Of a DNA stretch of 5,729 nt, positions 5,402 through 5,729 are shown one piece after another. Source of the DNA: Nocardioides sp. (GTDB lineage: Bacteria; Actinomycetota; Actinomycetes; Propionibacteriales; Nocardioidaceae); contig JARICB010000344.1 of NCBI GenBank assembly GCA_029264225.1, positions 1 to 5,729 on the forward strand, given 5' to 3'. The first letter of the stretch is position 1; the number at the start of each line of letters is the position of its first letter. Made by a program: the position numbers and the translations under genes. Under the pieces are notes generated by a model that was not told the DNA's origin, made no database searches, and was given only the letters and a program-made list of their open reading frames with translations.

Positions 5402-5729
5402 AGACCTAGTGCCTTTGCCTTCGCTGCGTCGTAGTCCTCTTGGGTGATCAAGCCGGCGTCGAGCATCTTCTTCGCCTTCAGCAGCGTCTCCATCGGGTCC
5501 TCCGCGGCTGGGGCCGAGGGGGCCGCTGCCGGAGCCGGAGGCTGGGCGGCAGCGGACTGCGCGCCTACCCCGGGAACGGGCTGCTGAAGCCCGCCGAGCC
5601 CGATCGAGCCGGCGGCCATCCCCATGCCCAGCACGCCGCCAGCGCCGGAGTTCTCACCGGCCGACTCGAAGCCGGAGGCGACCGAGGCCTGCAGGTTGGA
5701 GTTGCCCCGAGCCCCGGAGAGCGCGTCCG
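5398..5729 (-). CDS. Probable SPFH-family protein with C-terminal SHOCT domain (5' part outside window)
   Basis: Only the last 109 residues are visible, in the frame with codons starting at 5727 on the - strand. They begin DALSGARGNSNLQAS, run through a Gly/Met/Ala-rich stretch (VLGMGMAAGSIGLGG) and an Ala/Pro linker (APAAAPSAPAAE), and end in a SHOCT-type helical hairpin of about 32 residues: DPMETLLKAKKMLDAGLITQ followed by EDYDAAKAKALGL. The GMGM-type Gly-rich stretch before a small C-terminal module is typical of YdjI-like SPFH proteins (sometimes called virion-core-like), and an adjacent TFIIB-type zinc-ribbon gene supports this. The SPFH domain itself is not in view, so the SHOCT call is firmer than the SPFH call. 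The stop overlaps the downstream TTG by 4 bp (TTGA), so the two genes are coupled. The shorter frame beginning at GTG 5634 is not the real start, because the frame stays open to the window edge. Confidence 0.75.
   Translation of the reverse strand, partial: DALSGARGNSNLQASVASGFESAGENSGAGGVLGMGMAAGSIGLGGLQQPVPGVGAQSAAAQPPAPAAAPSAPAAEDPMETLLKAKKMLDAGLITQEDYDAAKAKALGL

Overview
The window is high-GC bacterial DNA from an actinomycete. The GyrA sequence, the DUF3566 membrane protein after it, and the order gyrA - DUF3566 gene - tRNA-Ile - DLW-39-type small ORF - tRNA-Ala are typical of Actinomycetota. The M. tuberculosis order gyrA - Rv0007 - ileT - alaT is the same apart from the small ORF. A nocardioid/propionibacterial host is my best guess from protein style, but the sequence does not prove it. 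In most actinomycetes gyrA lies a few genes from dnaA, so this is probably the oriC-proximal part of a chromosome.

Left part (1-2920, + strand): the C-terminal two-thirds of gyrA (5' end outside the window); 3 bp later a two-helix DUF3566 membrane protein; then tRNA-Ile(GAU), a 41-codon DLW-39-family ORF and tRNA-Ala(UGC). The run ends at a clear intrinsic terminator (perfect 11-bp stem) at 2885-2910. This half is ordinary, conserved housekeeping DNA.

Middle part (2921-3842): about 0.9 kb with no credible gene. Its core, 3241-3672, is a tandem array of eight 52-bp units (one of 50 bp) plus an 18-bp partial ninth. Each junction between units is an 11-bp-stem hairpin with a 6- or 8-nt loop. 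The stretch between hairpins has four G-runs and, in four units, the 11-mer GGTTGGTGTGG, which is the start of the classic thrombin-binding G-quadruplex aptamer. Every base change in the hairpin arms keeps pairing on the + strand as G-U wobble, and the four GG runs survive in all units. Long open frames across the array are artefacts of stop-poor repeats, since 52 is not a multiple of 3.

Right part (3843-5729, - strand): a tightly coupled operon running toward the array. It holds the C-terminus of a probable SPFH-family protein with a SHOCT tail, then a 420-aa protein with two CxxC...CxxC zinc ribbons and a C-terminal hydrophobic segment, then a 99-aa small membrane protein. Each junction is a 4-bp start/stop overlap (TTGA, then ATGA). 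The SPFH plus zinc-ribbon pairing resembles the ydjG/ydjI part of the Bacillus pspA-ydjGHI membrane-stress locus, so a membrane-associated scaffold or stress role is a reasonable but untested inference.

The most unusual item is the hairpin/G-run array between the two converging transcription units. The second is the compact SPFH - zinc ribbon - small membrane protein operon.
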